DNA of 64,000 nt from NCBI GenBank assembly GCA_001657295.1, contig LYSW01000014.1, forward strand, positions 1 through 64,000, given 5' to 3'. Positions 18,578 to 27,123 of the stretch are shown here, piece by piece. This DNA is from Oceanicaulis sp. BBD 1991-10. GTDB taxonomy: Bacteria > Pseudomonadota > Alphaproteobacteria > Caulobacterales > Maricaulaceae. The notes beneath the pieces are model-generated. The model ran no database searches. It was not told the DNA's origin and saw only the letters and a list, made by a program, of their open reading frames with translations. How positions within the stretch are numbered: position 1 is the stretch's first letter; each line of letters starts with the position of its first letter. The position numbers and the translations under genes were made by a program.

Positions 18578-20518
18578 ATGAAGACCAATCGCGAATACAA
18601 GCGGCGCTTTCCGTGGTTTTCCGCGTCGCTGGGCGTGATCGCGGTGGCCAGCGTGGCGACCTTGTTCGTGTCCGGCCAGCTCAATGCCGGGCAGGGCGAT
18701 TTCGGCCTCTTCGTCACACGCATGATCGAGCGGGTCACCACCGCCCATGCCGACCTGTCCAGCGAAGGCCGCCATGTGGTGAGCTTCGCCGATGCCGGTG
18801 AAGCGGACGGCCTCGTGGTGTCCGGTTTTCCCTCCTACGCTTCGACCGATCTCGCGCTGGTGCGCGACCAGCGCCCGCGGGCGGTGCGCCTGGTGCTGGC
18901 CGGCGAGCAGGACATTTCCAGCGACTCCGTGACCGCGCTGCGTGTCACGGTCAATGGCCGCCGCGTGATGGAGCGCGTGCTCAGCCCGGGCCGGCGTGAA
19001 TTCAACTGGGTGTTCGATCTGACCGAGGAGTTGGCCGAAGAGGCCGGCGCGCGCGTGGCCTTCCAGCTGCTCGGCGACCTGCCCGAGCATCTTTGCCACA
19101 ATGACCGTTCGGTCGGCGCCGTGATCGCCTTCGCCCCGAGATCGGGGCTGGAGATCGAGCTGAACGATCCGGTCTCCTCCGTGCGCGATGTGCTCGCCCT
19201 GACCCCGCGCGACGTGACGATTGCGGTCGGCGAGGGCGCTGACTGGTTTGAAATGGCCGCCCGTTTGGGGGCGCGCCTTTCGCGTGACGGCTACGCCGTG
19301 GAGATGGTGAGCCTTGAAGACGCCGCCGGCATGGCGGAGCCGGGCCTGCGCGGCCTGTTTCTGGCGGCGCCTGCACAAGCCTTGCAGCACGCCGGCTTCA
19401 ACCCGGTCGCCGAACGCAGCGCGCCCGCCGGCGCCGGCCTGTGGCGGCGCGCGGGCATGACCATGGTCGCGCTCACCGATCCGGACCGCTTTGAAACCAT
19501 CCGCTTTTTAACCAGCGAATTAAGCGCGATCGCGCGCAGCGACACCATCGATCCGGTCGTGTTCGATGCGCGCAACGCCGATGCGGCTCTAAGCTCGGTG
19601 GCGCAATTCGACGTCGACACGTCGATCCAGCGTATCGCGGATAATCGCGACTGGCGCTTCGACTTCGCGCTCGCGGAATTGCCAGGCGGGCTCTTGCCGG
19701 AAGCCCTGGCGGTGGATCTGCGCCTGCCGGAAGGCCCGGACGGCTTCACCAATATCGCCCATGTCGAGCTGAACGGTGAATTCATCGACTCCCGCCGCCT
19801 GTCGGCCGGGACGGACAATCGCTACGCGGTCGCCTTGCCGCCTCGGCTTCAGACCCTGTCGAACGAGGTCGCGGTGGTGCTGCAAAGACACCGCGACGAC
19901 GGCGGTTGTGAAATCAGTCAACAGCGCTACCCGGTCCAGCTGACCGAAGAGAGCGGCCTGATCTTTTCGCGCGGCGCAGGAGCGGCGGGCTTCACGGCCC
20001 TGCCGCAGACCTACGCCCAGGGAGTCGTGGTGCGCCTGCCCGACTTGATGATGAGCGGCGAACGCCTGGTCGCCGCACGAGTGACGGCGGAGGCGCTGGC
20101 CGCCTTCGTGCCCGCCGACGCGCCGATCGCGTTTGATTTCGCACCCGCTGAAAGCGGCGAGACCGCCCCGGTCACCGCGCCCTTCCTGGCGGTGAACACC
20201 CAGCCTGTGAATGTGGGCGCGCCGCTTCGGGTCTATGCGGACCGCCTGGTGATGGACAGCCGGGCCGGCCGTGATGCGGACGTGCGCGCGCTGTCGGATC
20301 TCGCGTTGGTCCAGGTCGCCTACGCCCGCCTTAATCCCGAGGCGCCCACGGCGCAGGCGCGCTTTGCGCCCGGCCTGATGGTGCATGCGATCGATGACGC
20401 GCCCTCTCTGGCCGGCGCGCGATTCGGCCGGGAGGATGTCGCCATCGTCCACGCCGACGGGGAGGCGGTCGCGCCGGAGGCCGCCAGCCTCGCGGCTTTG
20501 GACCGGGCTTTGCCGTAA
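18578..20518 (+). CDS. BcsB-like periplasmic subunit of a polysaccharide synthase
   Basis: 646 residues. One N-terminal hydrophobic segment (FSASLGVIAVASVATLFVSG) suggests an anchor or uncleaved signal. Sequence such as VTALRVTVNGRRVMERVL and LLGDLPEHLCHNDRSVGAV followed by PRSGLEIEL matches the carbohydrate-binding/ferredoxin-like layout of BcsB, and a second related unit starts near TSIQRIADNRDWRFDFALAE. BcsB guides the nascent glucan through the periplasm next to BcsA. The C-terminal membrane helix of classical BcsB is not seen here; the protein ends in a soluble segment. Its neighbours are the divergent GT2 synthase and a barrel-like protein. Confidence 0.75.
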   Translation: MKTNREYKRRFPWFSASLGVIAVASVATLFVSGQLNAGQGDFGLFVTRMIERVTTAHADLSSEGRHVVSFADAGEADGLVVSGFPSYASTDLALVRDQRPRAVRLVLAGEQDISSDSVTALRVTVNGRRVMERVLSPGRREFNWVFDLTEELAEEAGARVAFQLLGDLPEHLCHNDRSVGAVIAFAPRSGLEIELNDPVSSVRDVLALTPRDVTIAVGEGADWFEMAARLGARLSRDGYAVEMVSLEDAAGMAEPGLRGLFLAAPAQALQHAGFNPVAERSAPAGAGLWRRAGMTMVALTDPDRFETIRFLTSELSAIARSDTIDPVVFDARNADAALSSVAQFDVDTSIQRIADNRDWRFDFALAELPGGLLPEALAVDLRLPEGPDGFTNIAHVELNGEFIDSRRLSAGTDNRYAVALPPRLQTLSNEVAVVLQRHRDDGGCEISQQRYPVQLTEESGLIFSRGAGAAGFTALPQTYAQGVVVRLPDLMMSGERLVAARVTAEALAAFVPADAPIAFDFAPAESGETAPVTAPFLAVNTQPVNVGAPLRVYADRLVMDSRAGRDADVRALSDLALVQVAYARLNPEAPTAQARFAPGLMVHAIDDAPSLAGARFGREDVAIVHADGEAVAPEAASLAALDRALP

Positions 20519-20618
20519 ACCTTTCTTTCTGAGTGGTTAACCCTTTTGCAAGGGGCGCCTGCGAACTCTGAGGTTTGAGCAGATCAGCAGGGAGCGCCGG
20601 TGATTCGGCGCGCAAGGC

Positions 20619-21785
20619 ATGCAGGAAGTCTCCGTCGACCTCGCCAATGCAGAATCGGGCGAAGCTTGCTTCCTGCTGCAGATACGCGTGCCTGAAACGC
20701 CGGGCGACGCCGGCGGCGCGCTGGTGGACAAGATCAGCCGCTTCGTCGGGCTTTATCTGTCCGCGGCGCAGCCGGACGAGGCGCGCCATGCGCAGATGGG
20801 TGCGCTCAACTGGATGATCGCAGCGCCGGAAGAGGCCTGGCGGGCGCTGGACGCGGTCCGGGCCGACCTGGCGACGACCTTGTTCGGCGATGACGACGGC
20901 GAGCGAGTTCAACTCGAGGCGCCGGGGCTCGACATTCCCGAGCGCGCTGACGCAGGCGCGTCTGACGAGGCGGAGGCGGCGGCCGACCCTGGGATGACCG
21001 CCCCGGACGATGCGGCGGCGATCAACGATGAGGCGGACCTCTGGATCGAAGCGGACGCGGCCCCGGCCCCCGAAGAGGCGGAGGCCGCCGGATTCGCAGG
21101 CCAGGAAGTCTTCGTCATCGACGCCGAGGAGGCGCCGAGTCCGGTGGAGAGTTTCGATATTGAAACCGACGCGTTCGAACCGGCCGCGCGCGCCCCGGAT
21201 CTGCCCGCGGAGGACGATTCTGACTGGGAGATCGCCGGCGCCACCGCCGCGCGCCGGGCGGCCTTTGATGATGACTCCGACGTCTTCGAGGTCGACGGGC
21301 TGGATATCGAGATCGTCGATGGCGAGACCTCCGAGGTCACCGACATGCTTGATGTCGACGCTCTGGCGATCGACCCGTCGGCCGCGCCGGAGACGCTGAC
21401 CGAGACGCCGCCGCGCCCGGCGGACCGCGACATCGCGTCGGAACTGGCCGCGTTCCGCGCTGAAATGCGCGAGATCGCCTCCGGCATTCCGGTCGGCCAT
21501 GGCGCGGAGACATTGACGGCCTTTCGCGCCGAGCTGGACGCCATCGCCGGATCCATGGGCCAGCGCGTTGACGGCGCCGCGCAGCGAATCGAGTCGGCCG
21601 CGGACCGGATCGCCGTGGCGGGCGAACAGCTCGACGGCGCGCGGCTGAATGACGCTGCGGCCCGCGCGGAAGCGAGCGCCGAGCGCATGGAGAAGGGTGT
21701 GGAAGACGCTTTGGGCGCGCTCAATGCGGCGGTGAGAGCCATGGCTGGCGCGCCGCTTGGCGACGCCGCCGGGGCCGGCGGCTGA
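20619..21785 (+). CDS. Acidic, disordered and coiled-coil protein of unknown function
   Basis: 388 residues. Residues 1-90 look folded (FLLQIRVPETPGDAGGALVDKI, ARHAQMGALNWMIAAPEEAW). Residues about 95-270 are an extremely acidic Ala/Asp/Glu-rich linker. Residues 275-388 are helical with heptad character and two related units, FRAEMREIASG and FRAELDAIAGS, followed by an Ala-rich coiled coil. There is no signal peptide, so it is likely cytosolic. It follows the BcsB-like gene by 100 bp and may belong to the same locus, perhaps as a scaffold or assembly factor (inference). No family is recognised. Confidence 0.65.
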   Translation: MQEVSVDLANAESGEACFLLQIRVPETPGDAGGALVDKISRFVGLYLSAAQPDEARHAQMGALNWMIAAPEEAWRALDAVRADLATTLFGDDDGERVQLEAPGLDIPERADAGASDEAEAAADPGMTAPDDAAAINDEADLWIEADAAPAPEEAEAAGFAGQEVFVIDAEEAPSPVESFDIETDAFEPAARAPDLPAEDDSDWEIAGATAARRAAFDDDSDVFEVDGLDIEIVDGETSEVTDMLDVDALAIDPSAAPETLTETPPRPADRDIASELAAFRAEMREIASGIPVGHGAETLTAFRAELDAIAGSMGQRVDGAAQRIESAADRIAVAGEQLDGARLNDAAARAEASAERMEKGVEDALGALNAAVRAMAGAPLGDAAGAGG

Positions 21786-21894
21786 CCGAGTCCGGCGCCG
21801 CCCGGGTCGTCCGGCCGCGGATGAAGATTAACCCTTGTTCATGACAAAGACGTAATGTTAGCCTGCGCCCGCTCGACGGCTTGGGGAGGCTGAG

Positions 21895-22095
21895 ATGCGT
21901 GTTGTTTTTGGAGTCGCCGCTGTGGCGATCATCATCGGCGCTTACGCGATTTGCCCGGACGCGGTTCGCGAAGATGTCAATCAGGCCGTAATGCCGAGTG
22001 AACAAGTGCTGGCCGAGGTCGAAGACGGCCTTGAGGTCTTCATGGGCCTGTTCAAGGGGCCGGGCGATATCCAGCCGGAAACTCCGCCGGTCTAG
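21895..22095 (+). CDS. Small single-pass membrane or exported protein
   Basis: 66 residues with a strong ribosome-binding site (GGGGAGG, 7 bp before the ATG). An N-terminal hydrophobic stretch (VVFGVAAVAIIIGAYAI) is followed by an acidic, helical tail (VLAEVEDGLEVFMGLF) and a Pro-rich end. The family is unknown. It is separated from the acidic coiled-coil gene by 109 bp and is convergent with the DUF1295 gene. Confidence 0.6.
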   Translation: MRVVFGVAAVAIIIGAYAICPDAVREDVNQAVMPSEQVLAEVEDGLEVFMGLFKGPGDIQPETPPV

Positions 22096-22099
22096 GCGG

Positions 22100-22894
22100 T
22101 CAGCCGCGCTTGGGCGGCCAGGGAATGAAAGCGGAAACGCGCTTAACGTAATCGGCGTAGCCCGGGCGCGTTTGCCTGACCGTGCGCTCCAGCATCGGCG
22201 CGCCGGACCAGCGGGTCAGGGTGAAGGTCAGGAAAATCGGCCCGGCGATCGCCAACAGGCCGGGCTGGGTCTCAGCGGCGATCAGCCAGATGCCCCACCA
22301 GGTCGCCGCCTCGCCGAAATAATTCGGGTGGCGCGACCAGGCCCACAAACCCCGATCCATCACCTGGCCGTCATTCGCCGCATCGCGTTTGAAACGCGCC
22401 AGCTGCCAGTCGGCCACCGCCTCAAACCCGATCCCGAACACGGCCAGCGCGATGCCGGCGAAGGCCAGCAGGCCAAGCCCCGGCTCCGCTGAAACCTGGC
22501 CGAGCTGAGCAGGCAACCCGGTGATCCAGAGCAGGCAGGCCTGGGGCAGGAAAACGAAGAGCGCGGTCGTGCGGGCATAGGACCAGCCGCGCTTTTCACG
22601 CACGCTCGCCAGCAAAGCCTGATAGCGCCGATCGACGCCTTCAGCGCGCCAGCGCAGGAAGAGATGGCCGCCCAGCCTCAGACCCCAGACCATGACCAGC
22701 CCGGTTATGATCTGCTGGCGGAGCTCCCAGCCATCGGCCAGCAGGAAGCTGGACAGCGCGACCAGGGTGATGCCGAAGGCCCAGAATGCGTCGACAAAGC
22801 TGGGATCGCGCGTCACCTGCGCCAGGCCCCACAGCCCGGCGAACAGGGTCAGGGCCAGAACCAGATTGGCGGCGATCAGGGCGAGGGCGTCCAT
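22100..22894 (-). CDS. DUF1295 (steroid 5-alpha-reductase-like) membrane protein
   Basis: 264 residues from the ATG at 22894 (CTGGAG upstream); longer in-frame starts would put an unlikely basic tail before the first membrane helix. Six or so hydrophobic segments are present. The family signature appears as DRGLWAWSRHPNYFGEAATWWGIW near the C-terminus, where NADPH-dependent reductases and isoprenylcysteine methyltransferase-like proteins keep an R-HPNYFGE motif. FVDAFWAFG and WGLRLGGHLFLRW are also characteristic. The substrate is unknown. It lies next to, but probably outside, the sulfur cluster. Confidence 0.85.
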   Translation of the reverse strand: MDALALIAANLVLALTLFAGLWGLAQVTRDPSFVDAFWAFGITLVALSSFLLADGWELRQQIITGLVMVWGLRLGGHLFLRWRAEGVDRRYQALLASVREKRGWSYARTTALFVFLPQACLLWITGLPAQLGQVSAEPGLGLLAFAGIALAVFGIGFEAVADWQLARFKRDAANDGQVMDRGLWAWSRHPNYFGEAATWWGIWLIAAETQPGLLAIAGPIFLTFTLTRWSGAPMLERTVRQTRPGYADYVKRVSAFIPWPPKRG

Positions 22895-22978
22895 GGCGGG
22901 CTCCAGAGGCGGCGCGCTGATCCTGCGCCGCCTGAAGGGTTTAGCGCAGGCGCGCCGCCCTGTCTGCGCCAAGGGGCG

Positions 22979-23419
22979 TCACCCGGCGGCGGGCCGCGGG
23001 GCGAGCCAGCCGGCGATCAGCCAACGCCACAGCCCGATGCCGGCGAGCATGGCGGCCAGGAAGATGTAAACCGGACCAAGACCCAGCGCGGCCGCGCTGA
23101 TCGCGGGACCCGGACAGAATCCGGCCAGACCCCAGCCGGTTCCAAACATTGCGGAACCGGAAACCAGGCGCGGGTCGATATCGCTCCGCGTCGGCCACTG
23201 GAAGCCGTCGGAGAACAGGGGTTTGCCGCGCTGCCTGAGACCTGCGAAGCCCAGGCCGGTGACCGCAAGGGCCGCGCCCATCACCAACGCCAGGCTGGGA
23301 TCCCAGCTGCCCGTGATATCGAGAAAATTCTGAACCTTGGCCGGATTGATCATGCCGGAGATCACCAGGCCCAGACCGAAAATCAGGCCGGCGAGCAGGC
23401 TGGAGACAATTCGCATCAT
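22979..23419 (-). CDS. YeeE/YedE-type transporter half (DUF6691), sulfur-linked
   Basis: 146 residues with four hydrophobic segments. It opens LLAGLIFGLGLVISGMINPAKVQNFLDITGSWDPSLALVMGAA and contains the conserved Cys segment GWGLAGFCPGPA. This is the shorter half of the two-gene YeeE/YedE arrangement implicated in thiosulfate or other reduced sulfur import. It lies 12 bp after the partner half and, with it, is divergent from an ArsR-type regulator of a sulfide-oxidation operon. Confidence 0.85.
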   Translation of the reverse strand: MMRIVSSLLAGLIFGLGLVISGMINPAKVQNFLDITGSWDPSLALVMGAALAVTGLGFAGLRQRGKPLFSDGFQWPTRSDIDPRLVSGSAMFGTGWGLAGFCPGPAISAAALGLGPVYIFLAAMLAGIGLWRWLIAGWLAPRPAAG

Positions 23420-23431
23420 CGTGCAGCTCCC

Positions 23432-23857
23432 TTAGAAAACATGCCGTATGGCGAAGACCGCCGCGGCGCCCGCCGCCATGAAGACGGCGGTCGCCACCAT
23501 GCCGCGCGCGGAGAATCGGGAGATTCCGCACACGCCATGGCCTGACGTGCAGCCGGAACCCAGCTGCGTGCCGACGCCGACGAGCAGGCCGGCGACGATC
23601 AGCATCGGCGTGGATGCCGGGATGGTCGCCTCGATCGTTCGGCCGCTGGCCATGTAGAGCATGGGCGCGATCAGCAGTCCCGCGATGAAGGCCAACCGCC
23701 AGAGCCGGTCGCCGCCCTCCGGCCCGATCAAAGACCCGGCGATCCCCGATATCCCCGCAATCCGCCCGTTCGCCGCCATCAGCCAGACCGCGGCCAGTCC
23801 GATAAGGCCGCCGCCTATTAGCGCTGATATTGGTGTGAATTCAGTGCTGTAGTCCAT
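23432..23857 (-). CDS. YeeE/YedE-type transporter half, sulfur-linked
   Basis: 141 residues from the ATG at 23857, with GGAGCG just upstream; the in-frame GTG/ATG starts further out add an implausible basic leader. Hydrophobic segments begin with [19 protein letters not shown]. The motif [14 protein letters not shown] carries the conserved cysteines proposed to relay thiosulfate or persulfide sulfur. It is the first gene of the minus-strand pair and is divergent from arsR/sqrR at 24078, with operator-like repeats in the gap. Confidence 0.85.
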   Translation of the reverse strand: MDYSTEFTPISALIGGGLIGLAAVWLMAANGRIAGISGIAGSLIGPEGGDRLWRLAFIAGLLIAPMLYMASGRTIEATIPASTPMLIVAGLLVGVGTQLGSGCTSGHGVCGISRFSARGMVATAVFMAAGAAAVFAIRHVF

Positions 23858-23967
23858 TTTCGCTCCGTTGCGCCAGCGCCTTTGGCCTCGCCGCATGCGC
23901 AATTTGTCTCATTTAAAATGTGGGTTTTCTGCGCTTCTTTTCTCGTCAAGTTCTTGCCAAGCGGCAG

Positions 23968-24000
23968 ATCATTTGTCAATTATCGAAAATGATAAATGAT
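23968..24000. promoter_or_regulatory. Candidate ArsR/SqrR-type operator region
   Basis: ATCATTT (23968-23974) is the reverse complement of AAATGAT, which occurs twice in tandem at 23987-24000. Inside them TTATC (23980) pairs with GATAA (23991). A separate palindrome CATTT-A-AAATG sits at 23910-23920. The repeated CATTT/AAATG half-sites in the divergent region suggest binding by the neighbouring ArsR-family sensor. The match to published SqrR/BigR operators is not exact. Confidence 0.5.
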
Positions 24001-24077
24001 TGGATGAAGGCTCCGCACCGACAGCGAACGGATCGCGGGTGCGGCGGCGGAACCGGACGCGGGAGCAGTGAAGACGC

Positions 24078-24434
24078 ATGAGGGACGGTCTGGACCTTGA
24101 ACGATTGCGCGATCGCGCCGGGGAGGTGTCGGGGCTTTTAAAGCTTCTGGCCCATCCCAACCGGCTTCTGGTCGCGTGCGAGCTGATGGAAGGCGAATTG
24201 TCGGTCTCCCAGATCGAGGCGGCGACCGGCGTGCGCCAACCCAACCTGTCCCGCGATCTCGCCCGGCTCAGAGCCGAAGGGCTGGTTCGGACCCGGCGTG
24301 AAGCCAAGCAGATTTTCTACAGCCTCGCCGATGCACGCATTGAAAAGCTGGTCACAGCGCTTTGCGCGGCCTTCGGCGCCGATCTCAAACCCCAACCCGG
24401 CGCAGACGAAATTCTAGCGCAATCAGGGAGCTGA
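24078..24434 (+). CDS. ArsR-family persulfide sensor, SqrR/BigR-like repressor
   Basis: 118 residues, a typical winged-helix ArsR protein (LLAHPNRLLVACELMEGELSVSQIEAATGVRQPNLSRDLARLRAEGLV, then REAKQIFYSLAD). There are two cysteines, Cys34 in the second helix and Cys96 near the C-terminal helix. In SqrR/BigR a comparable pair forms a tetrasulfide bridge with reactive sulfur and releases DNA; there, as I recall, the pair is about 66 residues apart, versus 62 here. The gene is first in the plus-strand sulfide operon and divergent from the YeeE/YedE pair, so it likely represses both. Confidence 0.88.
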   Translation: MRDGLDLERLRDRAGEVSGLLKLLAHPNRLLVACELMEGELSVSQIEAATGVRQPNLSRDLARLRAEGLVRTRREAKQIFYSLADARIEKLVTALCAAFGADLKPQPGADEILAQSGS

Positions 24435-24436
24435 CC

Positions 24437-25306
24437 ATGACGCAGACACCGGACGTGAAAGCGTTCTTCGATGAAGCCACATTCACCATCAGCTACGTCG
24501 TCTCCGATCCGGAAACCGGCAAAGCGGCCATTGTGGACTCGGTCCTGGATTATGATCCCAAATCCGGCCGCACGACCACGACGAGCGCGGACCAGGTGAT
24601 CGCCCATGTGCGGGCCAACGCTCTCGATGTCGACTGGATTCTGGAGACCCATGTCCACGCCGACCATTTGTCGGCGGCGCCCTATCTGAAAGAGCAGCTC
24701 GGCGGCGCCATGGCCATCGGGCGCAACATCACCGTCGTTCAGGACGTCTTCGGCAAGGTGTTCAACGCCGGCACGGAGTTTCAGCGCGACGGCTCGCAAT
24801 TCGATCACCTCTTCGAGGATGGCGAGCAATTCGCCGTCGGCGCGATCCAGGCCAAAGCCATGCACACCCCGGGTCACACCCCCGCCTGCATGACCTTCCT
24901 GATCGGTGACGCCGGCTTTGTCGGCGACACGATCTTCATGCCGGATTTCGGAACCGCCCGATGCGACTTTCCCGGCGGCAGCGCGGAGACGCTCTATCAG
25001 TCGATCCAGAAAATCTTCGCCCTGCCCGACGAGACCCGCCTCTTCATGTGCCATGACTACAAGGCGCCCGGCCGGGACGAATACGCCTGGGAAACCACGG
25101 TGGGCGAAGAAAAGGCGCGCAACATCCATGTCGGCGGCGGCGCCAGCGAAGGCGCGTTCGTCAAGATGCGCACCGAGCGAGACGCCACCCTGGACATGCC
25201 GGTCCTGATCCTGCCCAGCGTCCAGGTGAATATGCGCGCCGGCGAAATGCCGCCGCCGGAGGATAACGGGCTCAGCTATCTGAAAATTCCAGTCAACGCG
25301 CTCTAG
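24437..25306 (+). CDS. Metallo-beta-lactamase-fold persulfide dioxygenase (ETHE1-like)
   Basis: 289 residues from the ATG at 24437, two bases after the arsR stop. The metal site HVHADH is at residues 72-77, followed by HTPGHTPACMTF, GDTIFMPDFGTARCDFPGGS and MCHDYKAPGRD, the order found in ETHE1/Blh persulfide dioxygenases. The enzyme oxidises glutathione persulfide to sulfite using O2 and Fe(II) in the cytosol. It sits between the persulfide sensor and the SQR fusion, so it should remove the persulfide that SQR makes. Confidence 0.9.
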   Translation: MTQTPDVKAFFDEATFTISYVVSDPETGKAAIVDSVLDYDPKSGRTTTTSADQVIAHVRANALDVDWILETHVHADHLSAAPYLKEQLGGAMAIGRNITVVQDVFGKVFNAGTEFQRDGSQFDHLFEDGEQFAVGAIQAKAMHTPGHTPACMTFLIGDAGFVGDTIFMPDFGTARCDFPGGSAETLYQSIQKIFALPDETRLFMCHDYKAPGRDEYAWETTVGEEKARNIHVGGGASEGAFVKMRTERDATLDMPVLILPSVQVNMRAGEMPPPEDNGLSYLKIPVNAL

Positions 25307-25351
25307 GGCGCGCGCACAGCAGGCCGTTCAGCCGGCCGGGGAGATTTCGCC

Positions 25352-27091
25352 ATGGACGTCAAACGCATCTCACCATTCTACTCGGTCAGTCCGCAGATCA
25401 GCGTGGCGGATGTCGGGGTGGCGGCGAGCCTGGGCTTCAAGGCGATCATCAATAACCGGCCTGACGGGGAGAGCGACGATCAGCCCGCCGGCGCCGACAT
25501 CGAGCGCGCAGCGGCGGCGCAAGGGCTGGATTATCGCCATGTTCCGGTACGGGGCGGCCAGATCTCGGACGCCGACATCGAAGCCTTCCGCGCCGCGATG
25601 GCGGACATGACCGGCCCGGTCCTGGCCTTCTGCCGCACAGGTCAGCGCTCGATCTCGCTTTGGTCTCTTCTGGAGGCGGAACACATGGTGAGCCCGGCCT
25701 TGCTGGAGACCGCAAAGGCCGCGGGTTACGACATCACGGGGCTGCAAGACCGGTTGCAGGCGCGCCTTGAAGCCCGCGCCGCGCCCGGCGCGCCGACGCC
25801 GGAGGCCGCCGCCCGCGCATTCGACGTGGTCGTCGTCGGCGGCGGCGCCGGCGGCATCGCGACCGCGGCCAGCCTCCTGAAGCGGCGCCCGGACCTGAAT
25901 CTGGCGATCGTCGAACCTCGCGACGAGCATTATTACCAGCCCGGCTGGACGCTCGTCGGCGGCGGCGTTTTCGACCGCAAGGACACGCGCCGGTCCATGG
26001 CCGATCTGATGCCGGCGAAAGCGCACTGGATCCGCGCGGCGGTCTCGAGCTTCGAGCCGGACAAGCGCGCGGTCGTCCTCGAGGACGGCTCGCGCCTGTC
26101 CTATGACGTGCTGGTCGCAGCGCCGGGCATCAAGCTGGATATCGATCAGGTCGATGGCTTGCGCGCGTCGCTGGGCCGCAACGGTGTCACTTCGAATTAT
26201 CTGTTCGATCTCGCGCCCTATACCTGGGACCTGGTTCAGGCGACCAAGCGGGGCGTCGCGCTGTTCACCCAGCCGCCCATGCCGATCAAATGCGCCGGAG
26301 CGCCGCAAAAGGCGATGTATCTTTCCTGTGACGCCTGGCGCCGTTCGGGCGTGCTCGGCGATATCGATGTTGCCTTCCACAACGCCGGACCGGTCCTGTT
26401 CGGCGTCGCCGATTATGTGCCGGCGCTGATGGAGTATGTGAAACGCTACGGCATCGACCTGCAGTTCGGGTCAAGGCTCGTCGCCGTGGACGCCGACAGC
26501 CGCACGGCGGTCTTTGAGGAGGCGGGCGAGGCGGGCGGCGCGCGCCAGATCGAGAAGCGCTTCGACATGATTCATGTCTGCCCGCCGCAGACCGCGCCGG
26601 ACTTCGTGCGTTCCAGCCCGCTCGCCGATGAGGCCGGGTGGATCGAGGTCAGTCCCGAGACCCTGCAGCATGTTCGCTACGGCAATGTCTTCGCGGTGGG
26701 CGACGCCAGCTCGGCGCCCAACGCCAAGACCGCCGCCGCCGTGCGCGCCCAGGCGCCCGTGGCCGCGGAGAACGCCTTGTCGGTTCTCGACGGCAAGACG
26801 CCGCGTGCGATCTATAACGGTTACGGCTCCTGCCCGCTGACCGTGGAGCGCGGCAAGATCGTGCTGGCGGAGTTCGGCTATGGCGGCAAGCTGCTCCCGA
26901 CATTCCCGACCTGGGTCGTCAACGGGCTCAAGCCGACCCGGCTCGCCTGGCTGCTGAAGGAGAAGATGCTGCCCGGAATTTATTTCGACGCCATGTTGCG
27001 CGGCAAGGAATGGATGATGAAGATCGAACGTCTGGAGCATGATCCGTCGCGACATGACGCGCCTGCCGCGCTCGCGGACAAGACGGCCTGA
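25352..27091 (+). CDS. DUF442 sulfurtransferase/phosphatase domain fused to sulfide:quinone oxidoreductase
   Basis: 579 residues. Residues 1-135 are a DUF442/TIGR01244 domain with a dual-specificity phosphatase-like loop, FCRTGQRS, and catalytic Cys94. After an Ala/Pro linker, residues about 156-579 form an FAD oxidoreductase: VVVVGGGAGGIATAA (163-168), EHYYQPGWTLVGGG, PIKCAGAPQK with the conserved SQR Cys314, a second candidate Cys410, and FAVGDASSAPNAKT. SQR oxidises sulfide to persulfide/polysulfide and reduces quinone at the membrane. The fused domain probably accepts or moves the sulfane sulfur. It is flanked by the dioxygenase and a SulP transporter. Confidence 0.9.
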   Translation: MDVKRISPFYSVSPQISVADVGVAASLGFKAIINNRPDGESDDQPAGADIERAAAAQGLDYRHVPVRGGQISDADIEAFRAAMADMTGPVLAFCRTGQRSISLWSLLEAEHMVSPALLETAKAAGYDITGLQDRLQARLEARAAPGAPTPEAAARAFDVVVVGGGAGGIATAASLLKRRPDLNLAIVEPRDEHYYQPGWTLVGGGVFDRKDTRRSMADLMPAKAHWIRAAVSSFEPDKRAVVLEDGSRLSYDVLVAAPGIKLDIDQVDGLRASLGRNGVTSNYLFDLAPYTWDLVQATKRGVALFTQPPMPIKCAGAPQKAMYLSCDAWRRSGVLGDIDVAFHNAGPVLFGVADYVPALMEYVKRYGIDLQFGSRLVAVDADSRTAVFEEAGEAGGARQIEKRFDMIHVCPPQTAPDFVRSSPLADEAGWIEVSPETLQHVRYGNVFAVGDASSAPNAKTAAAVRAQAPVAAENALSVLDGKTPRAIYNGYGSCPLTVERGKIVLAEFGYGGKLLPTFPTWVVNGLKPTRLAWLLKEKMLPGIYFDAMLRGKEWMMKIERLEHDPSRHDAPAALADKTA

Positions 27092-27123
27092 TCCATGTTG
27101 TTCCGCTGACGACCGGTCCCGCT

